A stretch of 51,606 nucleotides of DNA from Nocardia mexicana NBRC 108244 (GTDB lineage Bacteria; Actinomycetota; Actinomycetes; Mycobacteriales; Mycobacteriaceae). Every line of letters begins with the position of its first letter. Within the stretch, counting starts at the first letter, position 1. Below are positions 40,430 to 48,635 of the stretch, one piece after another. The notes below the pieces were generated by a model. It worked only from the letters and a program-made list of their open reading frames with translations. It was not told the origin of the DNA and made no database searches. The stretch is from the NCBI RefSeq assembly GCF_001613165.1, contig NZ_BDBV01000109.1:1-51606 (forward strand), read 5' to 3'. The position numbers and the translations under genes are program-made.

Positions 40430-42028
40430 TCACATTCGGAAGACGCCGAAGCCCTCGGCGCCCTTGATCGGGGCATTGTGGATGGCCGACAACGCCATTC
40501 CCAACACCGTGCGAGTGTCCCGGGGGTCGATGACGCCGTCGTCGTAGAGGCGTCCGGACATGAACATCGGCAGTGATTCCGCCTCGATCTGCGCCTCGAT
40601 CATCGCGCGCATACCGGCGTCGGCCTGTTCGTCGAACGGCTGCCCCTTGGCCTCGGCCGCCGCCCGGCTGACGATGGAGATGACGCCGGCCAACTGGGCG
40701 CCGCCCATCACGGCGGATTTCGCACTGGGCCAGGCGAAGACGAAGCGCGGATCATAGGCGCGCCCGCACATGCCGTAGTGCCCCGCACCGTAGGAGGCGC
40801 CCATCAGCACCGAGATGTGCGGCACCTTCGAATTGGAGACGGCATTGATCATCATGGCGCCGTGCTTGATGATGCCGTTCTGCTCGTATTCCTTGCCGAC
40901 CATGTACCCGGTCGTGTTGTGCAGGAACAGCAGTGGCGTATTCGACTGGTTGGCCAGCTGGATGAACTGGGCGGCCTTCTGCGCCTCCTCGGAGAACAGC
41001 ACCCCGCGCGCGTTGGCGAGGATGCCGACCGGATAGCCGTGCAGCTCCGCCCATCCGGTGACGAGGCTCGAGCCGTACAGCGGCTTGAACTCGTCGAAGT
41101 CGGAACCGTCGACGACGCGGGCGATCACCTCGCGCGGATCGAACGGGATCTTCAGATCCGTCGGCACGATGCCGAGCAGCTCCTCCTGGTCGTACTTCGG
41201 TTCGACCACCTCGGTGCGCGGCGCCGGGCCCTGCTTGTTCCAGTTCAGCCGCCGCACGATGGACCGGCCGAGGCGGATGGCGTCCTGCTCGTCGACGGCC
41301 AGGTAGTCGGCCAGACCCGAGACGCGGGCGTGCATTTCGGCGCCGCCGAGCGATTCGTCGTCGGACTCCTCGCCGGTGGCCATCTTCACCAGCGGCGGCC
41401 CGCCGAGGAACACCTTCGAGCGCTCCTTGATCATCACCGTGTAGTCGGACATGCCCGGAATGTAGGCGCCACCGGCGGTGGAGTTTCCGAAAACCAGTGC
41501 GATGGTGGGGATTCCGGCCGCGGACGCCTGGGTCAGGTCGCGGAACATCCGCCCGCCGGGGACGAAAACTTCCTTCTGCGTGGGCAGGTCGGCCCCGCCG
41601 GATTCGACCAGCCCGATCACCGGCAGCCGGTTCTGCATGACGATGTCGTTCATCCGCAGGTTCTTGCGCAGCGTCCACGGATTCGAGGTGCCGCCACGCA
41701 CCGTGGGATCCGGCGCGACGATCATGCATTCGACGCCCTCGACAATGCCGATCCCGCAGATCACGCTGGCGCCGACGTGGAAGTCGCTGCCCCACGCCGC
41801 CAGCGGGCACAGTTCCAGGAACGGCGAATCCTCGTCGATGAGGAGTTCGATGCGCTCGCGTGCGGTCAGCTTGCCGCGCTTGCGATGTCGCGCCAGCTTG
41901 TCGGGGCCGCCGCCCGCGATCGCCTTGTCGAACTCGGCCTCGATCTCGGCGAGCTTGCCCCGCATCGCCTCCGCGGCGGCCTGGTATTCCGCCGACCCCG
42001 CGTCGACGGCCGTGCGCAGAACGGTCAT
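40430..42028 (-). CDS. Acyl-CoA carboxylase beta subunit (carboxyltransferase)
   Basis: A 532-residue carboxyltransferase of the methylcrotonyl-/geranyl-CoA carboxylase type. It transfers CO2 from biotin to an enoyl-CoA. Visible are RKRGKLTARERIELLIDEDSPFLE, VESGGADLPTQKEVFVPGGRMFRD (typical of MCC/GCC beta rather than propionyl-CoA beta), FGNSTAGGAYIPGMSDY, NTTGYMVGKEYEQNGIIKHGAMM and MGASYGAGHYGMCGRAYDPRF. Start and stop overlap the flanking genes by 4 bp and a few bases. The AtuA gene in the operon hints at AtuC-like geranyl-CoA specificity, but LiuB-type is equally possible from sequence alone. Confidence 0.93.
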   Translation of the reverse strand: MTVLRTAVDAGSAEYQAAAEAMRGKLAEIEAEFDKAIAGGGPDKLARHRKRGKLTARERIELLIDEDSPFLELCPLAAWGSDFHVGASVICGIGIVEGVECMIVAPDPTVRGGTSNPWTLRKNLRMNDIVMQNRLPVIGLVESGGADLPTQKEVFVPGGRMFRDLTQASAAGIPTIALVFGNSTAGGAYIPGMSDYTVMIKERSKVFLGGPPLVKMATGEESDDESLGGAEMHARVSGLADYLAVDEQDAIRLGRSIVRRLNWNKQGPAPRTEVVEPKYDQEELLGIVPTDLKIPFDPREVIARVVDGSDFDEFKPLYGSSLVTGWAELHGYPVGILANARGVLFSEEAQKAAQFIQLANQSNTPLLFLHNTTGYMVGKEYEQNGIIKHGAMMINAVSNSKVPHISVLMGASYGAGHYGMCGRAYDPRFVFAWPSAKSAVMGGAQLAGVISIVSRAAAEAKGQPFDEQADAGMRAMIEAQIEAESLPMFMSGRLYDDGVIDPRDTRTVLGMALSAIHNAPIKGAEGFGVFRM

Positions 42029-43173
42029 GACTGGAACCCCAATCGTTTTGCCGCCAAAGCGGTCAGGATCTCCGTGGTGCCACCGCCGATACCGAGAATG
42101 CGGATGTCACGGTACTGCCGCTCCACCTCGGATTCGCGCATATACCCGAGCCCGCCGAACAACTGCACCGATTGCGTGGCCACCCACTCGGCGGCCTCGA
42201 CGGCGGTGTTCTTGGCGAAGCAGACCTCGGCGATGAGATCGGTCTCGCCCTCGGCGGCCCGCTCGGCCACCTTGCGCGCGTACACCCGCGCGACGTCGAC
42301 GCGGCGCGCCATCTCCGCGAGGGTGTTCTGCACCGCCTGGCGGCTGATCAGCGGGCGGCCGAAGGTCTCGCGATCCCGGCACCACGCGAGGGTGAGGTCC
42401 AGGCAGCGCTGCGCCTGGGCGTACGCCTGCACCGCCAGTCCCATCCGCTCGCTGACGAAGGCCCCGGCGATCTGGGCGAATCCGCTGTTCTCCGGACCCA
42501 CCAGATTCTCGACCGGCACCCGCACGTCCACGTAGGACAGCTCCGCGGTGTCCGATGCCAGCCAGCCCATCTTCTCCAGCTTGCGGCTCACCGTGAAGCC
42601 CGGCGTGCCCGCCTCGACCACCAGCAGCGAAACACCCGCCGCCCCTGGGCCTCCCGTGCGCACCGCGGTCACCACGAAGTCGGCGCGGGTGCCCGAGGTG
42701 ATGTAGGTCTTGGCGCCGTTGACGATGAAGTGGTCGCCGTCGCGCACCGCGCTGGTCGTCAGGTGCCCGACGTCCGAGCCGCCACCCGGCTCGGTGATGG
42801 CCAGCGAACCGATCTTCTCGCCCGCCAGCGTCGGTTTCGCCCAGCGCTCGATGTGCTCGGCATTGCCGGACGCGATGATGTGCGGGACCGCGATGCCGCA
42901 GGTGAACAGCGAGGCGAACAGCCCGCCGGAGGCGCCGGCCTGGTGCATCTCCTCGCAGACGATCGCCGCGTCGATGCCGTCGCCACCGGCGCCGCCGCCC
43001 GATTCCGGGAACTGGATCCCCAGCAGGCCCAGGGCGCCCGCCTTCTTGTGCAGTTCGCGCGGGATCTCCCCCGCCCGCTCCCAATCGTCCAGGGAGGGCA
43101 GGATCTCACGCTCGACGAATCCCCTGACGGTCGCGCGCAATTCGCGGCGTTCGGGTGTTTCCCACACATTCAT
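42025..43173 (-). CDS. Acyl-CoA dehydrogenase
   Basis: A 382-residue acyl-CoA dehydrogenase: SLAITEPGGGSDVGHLTTSA FAD region, MGWLASDTAELSYVDVRVPVENLVG and the C-terminal VQLFGGLGYMRESEVERQYRDIRILGIGGGTTEI. The GIGGGTTEI motif is shared by AtuF-linked and isovaleryl-type enzymes. The ATG 43173 overlaps the AtuA stop and its own stop overlaps the carboxylase beta start (ATGA at both ends), showing tight translational coupling. Second dehydrogenase of the operon. Confidence 0.93.
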   Translation of the reverse strand: MNVWETPERRELRATVRGFVEREILPSLDDWERAGEIPRELHKKAGALGLLGIQFPESGGGAGGDGIDAAIVCEEMHQAGASGGLFASLFTCGIAVPHIIASGNAEHIERWAKPTLAGEKIGSLAITEPGGGSDVGHLTTSAVRDGDHFIVNGAKTYITSGTRADFVVTAVRTGGPGAAGVSLLVVEAGTPGFTVSRKLEKMGWLASDTAELSYVDVRVPVENLVGPENSGFAQIAGAFVSERMGLAVQAYAQAQRCLDLTLAWCRDRETFGRPLISRQAVQNTLAEMARRVDVARVYARKVAERAAEGETDLIAEVCFAKNTAVEAAEWVATQSVQLFGGLGYMRESEVERQYRDIRILGIGGGTTEILTALAAKRLGFQS

Positions 43174-44885
43174 GACAGCAGCTCCACGGGTATGTCGACG
43201 TGCCGGGAGCGCAGCCATTCGCCGAGCCCCTTGGCCTGTGGATCGAAGCGGGCCTGATAGGCCACGCCCTGGCCGAGGATGCCCTCGACGATGAAATTGA
43301 CCGCCCGCAGATTGGGCAGTATGTGCCGGGTGACCGGCAGCTTCGCGGTCTCGGGGAGCAGCACGCGCAGTTCGTCCACGGTCAGCGCGTGCACCAGCCA
43401 GCGCCACTGCTCGTCGGTGCGCACCCACACACCGATATTGGCGTTGCCGCCCTTGTCACCGCTGCGGGCGAGCGCGAGCGTGCCGAGCGGAGCCCGCCGG
43501 GTCTCGCCGCGGGGCAGGGGTTCCGGCAGCGGCGGTGCGGCCACCTCCGAGAGTTCCAGGGTCGCTGTGGCCGAGGCGATTTCGGACCGGTTCCCGTCCG
43601 GCAGCACCGCGATGTGCGGCACCGCGGCGGCATCGACGTATCCGGCCGTGAAAACCCCGTAGGGCCCGCCGTTTCCCGGCGGTGAGGTCAGCGTGAAGCC
43701 GGGATAGCTCGCCAGCGCGAGTTCGACGGCGACACTGGAGAATCCGCGCCCGACCTTGTTCGGATCGGGATCGCGGACCACGCACCGCAGCAGGGCGCTG
43801 GCCTGCTCCTCGGAATCGGCGTCGGGCCGGTCGGTCCGCGTCAGCGTCCACTCCAGCTCGGCCGGACGCACCGGCAGCCACCTCTCCAACTGTCGTTGCA
43901 CCAGTTGGGCTTTGGCCTCGATATCGAGGCCGGTGAGGACGAAGTCCATCTCGTTGCGGAAGCCGCCCAGGGTGTTCAGCGACACCTTCAGCTGCGGGGG
44001 CGGCGCCTCCCCCGTGACCCCCGCGATGAGTACCCGGTCCGGGCCCTCCTCGGTGAGGCGGATGCTGTCCAGCCGGGTCGTCACGTCCGGGCCCGCATAC
44101 CGCGCGCCCTGGATCTCGTACATCAACTGCGCCTCGACCGTGTCGACAGTGACTGCGCCGCCGGTGTTCTCGTGTTTGGTGATGACGCTGCTGCCGTCCC
44201 GGCGCACCTCCGCGATCGGGAAGCCGGGCCGGTCCAGATCGGCGAGCTCGGTGAAGAACGCGAAGTTCCCACCCGTGGCCTGGGTGCCGCACTCGACGAC
44301 ATGTCCCGCCACCACCGCACCGGCCAGCGCATCGAAATCGTCCCGGGCCCAACCGAAGTGCGCCGCCGCCGGTCCGACCACCAGGGCCGCGTCGGTCACC
44401 CGGCCGGTCACCACCACGTCCGCGCCCGCGGTCAGGCATTCGGCGATACCCCATGCGCCGAGGTAGGCGTTGGCGGCCAACGGGGTGCCCAGGTTCAGCT
44501 CGGCCGCGCGGGCCACCAGGTCGTCGCCCTCCACGTGCGCGACCTGCGCAGTGACACCGAGCTTTTCGGCAACCTCCCGCAGGCGATCGGCCAGGCCCGC
44601 CGGGTTCAGCCCGCCCGCATTGGCCACGATGCGCACGCCGCGCTCCAGGGCCAGTCCCAGGCAGTCTTCCAGTTGGCGGACAAAGGTTTTGGCGTAGCCG
44701 AGGCTCGGATCCTTCATCCGGTCCCGGCCCAGAATCAGCATGGTGAGTTCGGCGAGGTAGTCCCCGGTGAGCACGTCGAGCTGCCCGCCCTCGAGCATTT
44801 CCCGCATCGCGCTCAGCCGGTCACCGTAGAACCCGGAACAGTTGCCGATCCGGATGACCTCCGGATCGGCGGCCAGCCTGCTCAT
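43170..44885 (-). CDS. AtuA-family (DUF1446) protein
   Basis: A 571-residue member of the acyclic terpene utilisation AtuA family. It starts RIGNCSGFYGDRLSAMREMLEGGQLDVLTGDYLAELTMLIL and has RIVANAGGLNPAGLADRLREV, GAWGIAECLTAGADVVVTGRVTDAAL and the C-terminal half GDKGGNANIGVWVRTDEQWRWLV. AtuA is required for citronellol/geraniol growth in pseudomonads but its reaction is unclear. It is the first gene of the operon, with AGGAGG 9 nt before ATG 44885. Its presence is the main reason to compare the operon with atu rather than leucine (liu) clusters. Confidence 0.92.
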   Translation of the reverse strand: MSRLAADPEVIRIGNCSGFYGDRLSAMREMLEGGQLDVLTGDYLAELTMLILGRDRMKDPSLGYAKTFVRQLEDCLGLALERGVRIVANAGGLNPAGLADRLREVAEKLGVTAQVAHVEGDDLVARAAELNLGTPLAANAYLGAWGIAECLTAGADVVVTGRVTDAALVVGPAAAHFGWARDDFDALAGAVVAGHVVECGTQATGGNFAFFTELADLDRPGFPIAEVRRDGSSVITKHENTGGAVTVDTVEAQLMYEIQGARYAGPDVTTRLDSIRLTEEGPDRVLIAGVTGEAPPPQLKVSLNTLGGFRNEMDFVLTGLDIEAKAQLVQRQLERWLPVRPAELEWTLTRTDRPDADSEEQASALLRCVVRDPDPNKVGRGFSSVAVELALASYPGFTLTSPPGNGGPYGVFTAGYVDAAAVPHIAVLPDGNRSEIASATATLELSEVAAPPLPEPLPRGETRRAPLGTLALARSGDKGGNANIGVWVRTDEQWRWLVHALTVDELRVLLPETAKLPVTRHILPNLRAVNFIVEGILGQGVAYQARFDPQAKGLGEWLRSRHVDIPVELLS

Positions 44886-44966
44886 CGCGCGGCGCCTCCT
44901 GTGGGGTGAGTCCGCACAGCCTCTTCGCTGCGTCCGTTAAAGGGTCACATCACCCCAAGAAAAAAT

Positions 44967-44982
44967 CAAGCCTGCGTGCTTG
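44967..44982 (-). promoter_or_regulatory. Candidate operator of the AtuA operon
   Basis: CAAGC-CTGCGT-GCTTG, a 16-bp inverted repeat in an AT-rich stretch 82 bp upstream of atuA, followed by TTAATTA. It is a plausible site for the TetR encoded at the operon end. Confidence 0.4.
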
Positions 44983-45045
44983 TTAATTAGGGTTCATGCA
45001 GGTCAACGCCACATCACTAGCATTCTCGGCATGCTTGGCGGGGAT

Positions 45046-45081
45046 CCCGTCGCCGCGGCCCCAGGGGGCCGCGGCGACGGG
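45046..45081. other. Long perfect GC-rich palindrome between divergent genes
   Basis: CCCGTCGCCGCGGCCCC (45046-45062) and its exact complement (45065-45081) are separated by 2 nt. It lies between the divergent AtuA operon and the small membrane gene, so a terminator is not needed for either. It may end an unannotated transcript or be a regulatory structure in the 5' region. Confidence 0.6.
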
Positions 45082-45175
45082 AATGGGGAGGGCCGACGGC
45101 CAGTCCAGAGTTGGCGGGGCATCGTCGACACACGCCGGAGTGACGGTTGAAGACGGCGCACGGCAAGATGGCTGT

Positions 45176-45334
45176 GTGTCCAACTCCGTGATCGTGGTCT
45201 TCCTGTTCGCTCTGGCCGGATTTCTGCTGGGCGGCGCCTACAGCACCTGGAAGAACACCCGCTGGCTGGCGATTGCGCTCGGTATCTGCGGCGTGCTGGC
45301 GGCGGGTGGGGCGGTCGCGTGGATGATCGGCTGA
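45176..45334 (+). CDS. Small two-helix membrane protein
   Basis: A 52-residue protein starting GTG 45176 with two hydrophobic helices, VIVVFLFALAGFLLGGAY and LAIALGICGVLAAGGAVAWMI, joined by a basic loop (STWKNTRW). Both helices fit a hairpin integral membrane protein. No Shine-Dalgarno is present; the frame is open upstream to 44996 but that part has no protein-like character. I recall similar short proteins in related actinobacteria (sometimes mislabelled amidotransferase). It ends 7 bp from the convergent adenylate cyclase gene. Confidence 0.72.
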   Translation: MSNSVIVVFLFALAGFLLGGAYSTWKNTRWLAIALGICGVLAAGGAVAWMIG

Positions 45335-45341
45335 GAGGCCG

Positions 45342-46343
45342 TTACTCCTCGTCGAGCCGGTAGATCCGCAGGTCCTCCGGGACGCCGCTGAGCGGGGCGG
45401 CGAAGAAGCTGCGGCGGTAGGGCTTGGGGACGTGACCCAGGGCCGCGAGAGTTTCGGGCTGGAGCGCCTGCAGCGTGGCGGCCGAGAGCATGGTGTTGCC
45501 GTTGCCGCCTGCCTCCATCACCCGGGCCGCTATCGTGACGTCGACTCCCAGCCAATCGCCGCCGATCTCGCGCGGATTGCCGGTGTGCAGGCCGATCCGC
45601 ATCTGCGGCTTGTAGCTCGAAACCTCCACCCCGCAGAGGTTTTCCTTCGCGGAGACCGCCGCCTGCACGGCCCGGTCCGGCGAGGGGAAGACCGCCATCA
45701 CGCCGTCGCCCATGCGTTTGACCACCCGGCCGCCGCGATCCACGATCGGGGGTTCGATGGCCTTCGCAACCCGGCGCAACAGCTCCAGGGTGGCTTCGTC
45801 CCCGGCCGACAACGACCAGCTGGAGAAGGCCACCAGATCGGTGAACATCACCGTCGTCTGCTGGGTCCCCTTGCCGCGGCCGACGCGCTCCAGCATGGCC
45901 TGCCAGACCTGCAGCGCGCCGAGGCCGATCTCCTTGGCCGCATTGGGGGTGTCGCCGACGAGCTTGTCCGCCGCCCGCGCCACCGCACGCGGACCGCCGG
46001 GACCCGAAACCGACAGTGGGTCACCGAAAGCCGGATCGCCCGGCAGATTCTCGCGGGCCCGCCGAATCACGCCGATGACGTCCGGCCGCTGGTTGGCCGC
46101 GGCCATCAAGGACGACAATTGCCCCGCGCGCAACCGACCGGCAGGGCGCCGGGGAGCATCGTCGGAATCGGCCGGAGTGAGCGGAATCACGACATCCGGG
46201 CCGGGTTCGATGCGGCGTCGGCCACCGCCGGGCTCGGTGCTCCCGCCCGCGCGTGACTCGTCCGTCTCCGATCGGCGCGCCGAACCGTCGGCATCGGCCG
46301 CGCGAGGCGCGTTTTCGCCGTCGCCGGAGGGTGTTTCGCTCAC
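45342..46343 (-). CDS. Class III adenylate/guanylate cyclase
   Basis: A 333-residue cyclase. The N-terminal region (about 1-110) is acidic, Pro/Arg-rich and disordered, followed by a helical linker (SSLMAAANQRPDVIGVIRRARE). The catalytic CHD domain (about 160-330) has metal Asp in VMFTDLVAFSSWSLS, RVVKRMGDGVMAVF with the Lys and Asp of the active site, and RIGLHTGN with WLGVDVTIAARVMEAG. There are no membrane segments. The start is GTG 46343; TACGCT lies 6 nt ahead, suggesting a leaderless mRNA. A cyclic nucleotide-binding kinase is encoded at 8.1-9.6 kb in the same window, but a link is only speculation. Confidence 0.9.
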   Translation of the reverse strand: MSETPSGDGENAPRAADADGSARRSETDESRAGGSTEPGGGRRRIEPGPDVVIPLTPADSDDAPRRPAGRLRAGQLSSLMAAANQRPDVIGVIRRARENLPGDPAFGDPLSVSGPGGPRAVARAADKLVGDTPNAAKEIGLGALQVWQAMLERVGRGKGTQQTTVMFTDLVAFSSWSLSAGDEATLELLRRVAKAIEPPIVDRGGRVVKRMGDGVMAVFPSPDRAVQAAVSAKENLCGVEVSSYKPQMRIGLHTGNPREIGGDWLGVDVTIAARVMEAGGNGNTMLSAATLQALQPETLAALGHVPKPYRRSFFAAPLSGVPEDLRIYRLDEE

Positions 46344-46541
46344 GGCGCCAGCGTAGCTCAGCCACCTGTCGGTGGGCGGATTACCGATGATCGCCACCTG
46401 CCATCTCCCCTGTCGGACTGAGCGGGCACGGCAATGGGTCCGCAGATGGATAGCTTCCTGGTTGCTGGGGCCGATACTACGCAGCGCCCGTTCCGGATGG
46501 AAGCTCGTCGTTTCACAGTTAACCAAGGATTTCCACGAAAA

Positions 46542-46578
46542 CACCGGCCCGATGCGAGAGATTCGCATCGGGCCGGTG
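46542..46578 (-). terminator. ABC operon terminator
   Basis: CACCGGCCCGATGCGA (46542-46557) and its exact complement (46563-46578) form a perfect 16-bp stem with a 5-nt loop. On the minus strand it is followed by TTTT. It lies 115 bp beyond the permease stop. The rest of 46344-46693 contains no credible gene. Confidence 0.88.
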
Positions 46579-46693
46579 ATGTCACATCGGCCGGGCAGTG
46601 GCCGACATGACTCGGGTACAGCGGTCCCCCGACAGGACCGCCCTCCCGGCCCCGGGGTGGCGAGGGAATGCTCCCCGGGGGTTCGGGCAGGTT

Positions 46694-47455
46694 CTAGGCG
46701 TCGCGTTTCTCGACCGTGTACAGCGCGGCGGCGAGGACGATCGCGACGAAGACGGTGAAGTACACCAGTCCGCCCCACGGGCCCCAGTGCCAGTTGCCGC
46801 TGGCGTCCGCACCTCCGATGAAGCGCTGCATATTGGCGAAGGGCAGGAACGGCTGCACATTGCGGCCGAAGCTGCCGAACGCGCCCGCCAGCGGCTCGAC
46901 CAGCATCGGCCACAGCACGATCAGGGCGATCGCGGCGGCGGACTGGCGGACCAGCACACCGATCGCCACGGCCAGGATCGCGCCGAGAAACGCGTAGACC
47001 GGGACGCCGATCAGCCCGCGCCAGTCCTCGGCGGACGACAGGGTGAGCTGCGCACCCGCGTCCGAGCCGCTGAGCACCTTGGCGAGGCCGAAGGCCAGCA
47101 GGGCCAGCACCGCGGTGAGCACCGCGCCGAAGACGGCCACCAGACCGGCCTTCGTCGCGATCACCCGCGTCCGGTTCGGCGTCGCCTGGAAGGTCGTGCG
47201 GATGATTCCGAAGCGGTATTCGCTGGTCACCGTCAGGGTCGCCATGATCATCAGGATCATCACGCCCAGGCCGGTCAGGCCGGAGACCGCCATCGAGACC
47301 GTGAGCTCGAGCATCCCCTCCTTGCCGTAGGAGGCCTTGGCCACCAGGCCGAAGATCGCCGCCAGGCCCAGGCCGATCACCACGACCGACGCCGAGCACC
47401 ACCACGGCGACCGGGTGGAGGTGAGCTTGATGCGTTCCGCTGTGATCACGCCCAT
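46694..47455 (-). CDS. ABC-2 type transporter permease
   Basis: A 253-residue membrane permease with six predicted helices (ASVVVIGLGLAAIFGLVA; GLGVMILMIMATLTVT; GLVAVFGAVLTAVLALLAFGLA; VYAFLGAILAVAIGVLV; AIALIVLWPMLVEPL; LVYFTVFVAIVLAAALY). The SEYRFGIIRTTFQATPNR segment after helix 2 is typical of this actinobacterial ABC-2 group. It begins inside the stop of the ATPase gene (TGATG), so the two form one exporter. Substrate unknown; drug or lipid-type exporters are common in the group. Confidence 0.9.
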   Translation of the reverse strand: MGVITAERIKLTSTRSPWWCSASVVVIGLGLAAIFGLVAKASYGKEGMLELTVSMAVSGLTGLGVMILMIMATLTVTSEYRFGIIRTTFQATPNRTRVIATKAGLVAVFGAVLTAVLALLAFGLAKVLSGSDAGAQLTLSSAEDWRGLIGVPVYAFLGAILAVAIGVLVRQSAAAIALIVLWPMLVEPLAGAFGSFGRNVQPFLPFANMQRFIGGADASGNWHWGPWGGLVYFTVFVAIVLAAALYTVEKRDA

Positions 47456-48387
47456 CAGAGCGCACCTCCCATCACCTGTTCGATACCTTCACCGTGGTAC
47501 TGCACGGCACCGCCGGTCATCCGCATGAATGCCTCCTCCAGCGAGGCCCGCTGCGGCGCCAGTTCGTACAGCGTGATGTTGTTCGCCCCGGCCAGTTTGC
47601 CGACCGCGTCGCTGGTCTCGCCGACGACGAGCAGCGCCGCGGGATCCTCCTCGCGCACCGTCAGGCCGTTGGAGGTGAGCAGGCTGCGCAGCTGGTCCAG
47701 CTGCGGGCTGCGCACGCGCACAGTCGATTCCGAGGCGCGCTCGATGAAATCCTTGGTGTTGGTGTCGGCGATCAGCTTGCCGCGGCCGATCACGACCAGG
47801 TGGTCGGCGGTCTGCGCCATCTCCGACAGCAGGTGGCTGGACACCAGCACGGTCCGGCCCTCGGCGGCCAGCCGCTGCATGAACCGGCGGATCCACAGGA
47901 TGCCCTCCGGGTCCAGGCCGTTGACCGGCTCGTCGAACAGCAGCACCGGCGGATCGCCGAGCAGCGCACCCGCCAGGCCCAGCCGCTGCGACATGCCGAG
48001 GGAGAAGCCGCCCGCGTTCTTGTTGGCCACCTCGGTGAGGCCGACCAGGCGCAGCACCTCCTCCACCCGGGACTGCGGGATGCCGTTGGTCGCCGCCATC
48101 CAGCGCAGATGTGAGCGCGCCGAACGATTGGGGTGCACCCACTTGGCGTCGAGCAGCGCACCGACGGTGCGTAGCGGGTTGTCGAGGTCGCGGTAGGGCT
48201 TGCCCTGGATCACCGCGGTGCCCGCCGTGGGCCGGTCCAGGCCCAGGATCATCCGCATCGTGGTCGACTTGCCTGCGCCGTTGGGTCCCAGGAACCCGGT
48301 CACCTGCCCGGGCTCGACCTTGAACGTCAGATCGTCGACAGCGACGGTGGTGCCGAACCGCTTGGTCAGGCCAGTCACTTCGATCAT
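47455..48387 (-). CDS. ABC transporter ATP-binding protein
   Basis: A 310-residue ATPase subunit: Walker A GPNGAGKSTT, Q-loop region ALLDAKWVHPNRSARSHLRWM, signature FSLGMSQRLGLAGALLG, Walker B VLLFDEPVNGLDPEG and switch His in VLVSSHLL. The C-terminal domain (DUF4162-like) ends GGAVQYHGEGIEQVMGGAL. The start ATG 48387 has no Shine-Dalgarno, and AAGACT lies 7 nt ahead, consistent with a leaderless transcript. A 16-bp palindrome sits 60 bp upstream. Forms an operon with the permease. Confidence 0.93.
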   Translation of the reverse strand: MIEVTGLTKRFGTTVAVDDLTFKVEPGQVTGFLGPNGAGKSTTMRMILGLDRPTAGTAVIQGKPYRDLDNPLRTVGALLDAKWVHPNRSARSHLRWMAATNGIPQSRVEEVLRLVGLTEVANKNAGGFSLGMSQRLGLAGALLGDPPVLLFDEPVNGLDPEGILWIRRFMQRLAAEGRTVLVSSHLLSEMAQTADHLVVIGRGKLIADTNTKDFIERASESTVRVRSPQLDQLRSLLTSNGLTVREEDPAALLVVGETSDAVGKLAGANNITLYELAPQRASLEEAFMRMTGGAVQYHGEGIEQVMGGAL

Positions 48388-48446
48388 GACGACCAGTCTT
48401 CCGAAGATTGCATGTGTAGACCATCGCTCACAGGTCGCTAGTTCGA

Positions 48447-48462
48447 TCATCCTCGAGGATGA
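48447..48462 (-). promoter_or_regulatory. 16-bp perfect palindrome upstream of ABC operon
   Basis: TCATCCTCGAGGATGA is an uninterrupted palindrome 60-75 bp upstream of the ATPase start, in a promoter-like position. No regulator gene is adjacent. Confidence 0.5.
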
Positions 48463-48565
48463 GGGGCACCCCCATGCATGCCCGACCGATCCCCCACTCA
48501 AACCAGCATGCCATCCGGTAGTGCTCACGGACCACCGATTTCCAGACCGGTGAACCGGTGCCACT

Positions 48566-48597
48566 CACACTGTGGGCCTCCCGATATCCACAGTGTG
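48566..48597 (-). terminator. thiG terminator hairpin
   Basis: CACACTGTGG (48566-48575) and CCACAGTGTG (48588-48597) are perfect 10-bp arms with a 12-nt loop, 39 bp past the thiG stop. No U tract follows. Confidence 0.7.
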
Positions 48598-48635
48598 CCC
48601 GGCGAATCGACCACTGTTCACAAGGGGCGAGGCGA

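Noticed and set aside
46358..46585. 75-codon minus-strand frame between cyclase and ABC operon
   Set aside because: It contains the 16-bp terminator stem, has poor codon bias and no ribosome-binding site.
46344..47465. Open frame continuing upstream of the adenylate cyclase through the ABC permease
   Set aside because: The sequence before GTG 46343 is Arg/Gly-rich and overlaps the permease in another frame; a perfect terminator hairpin interrupts the region.
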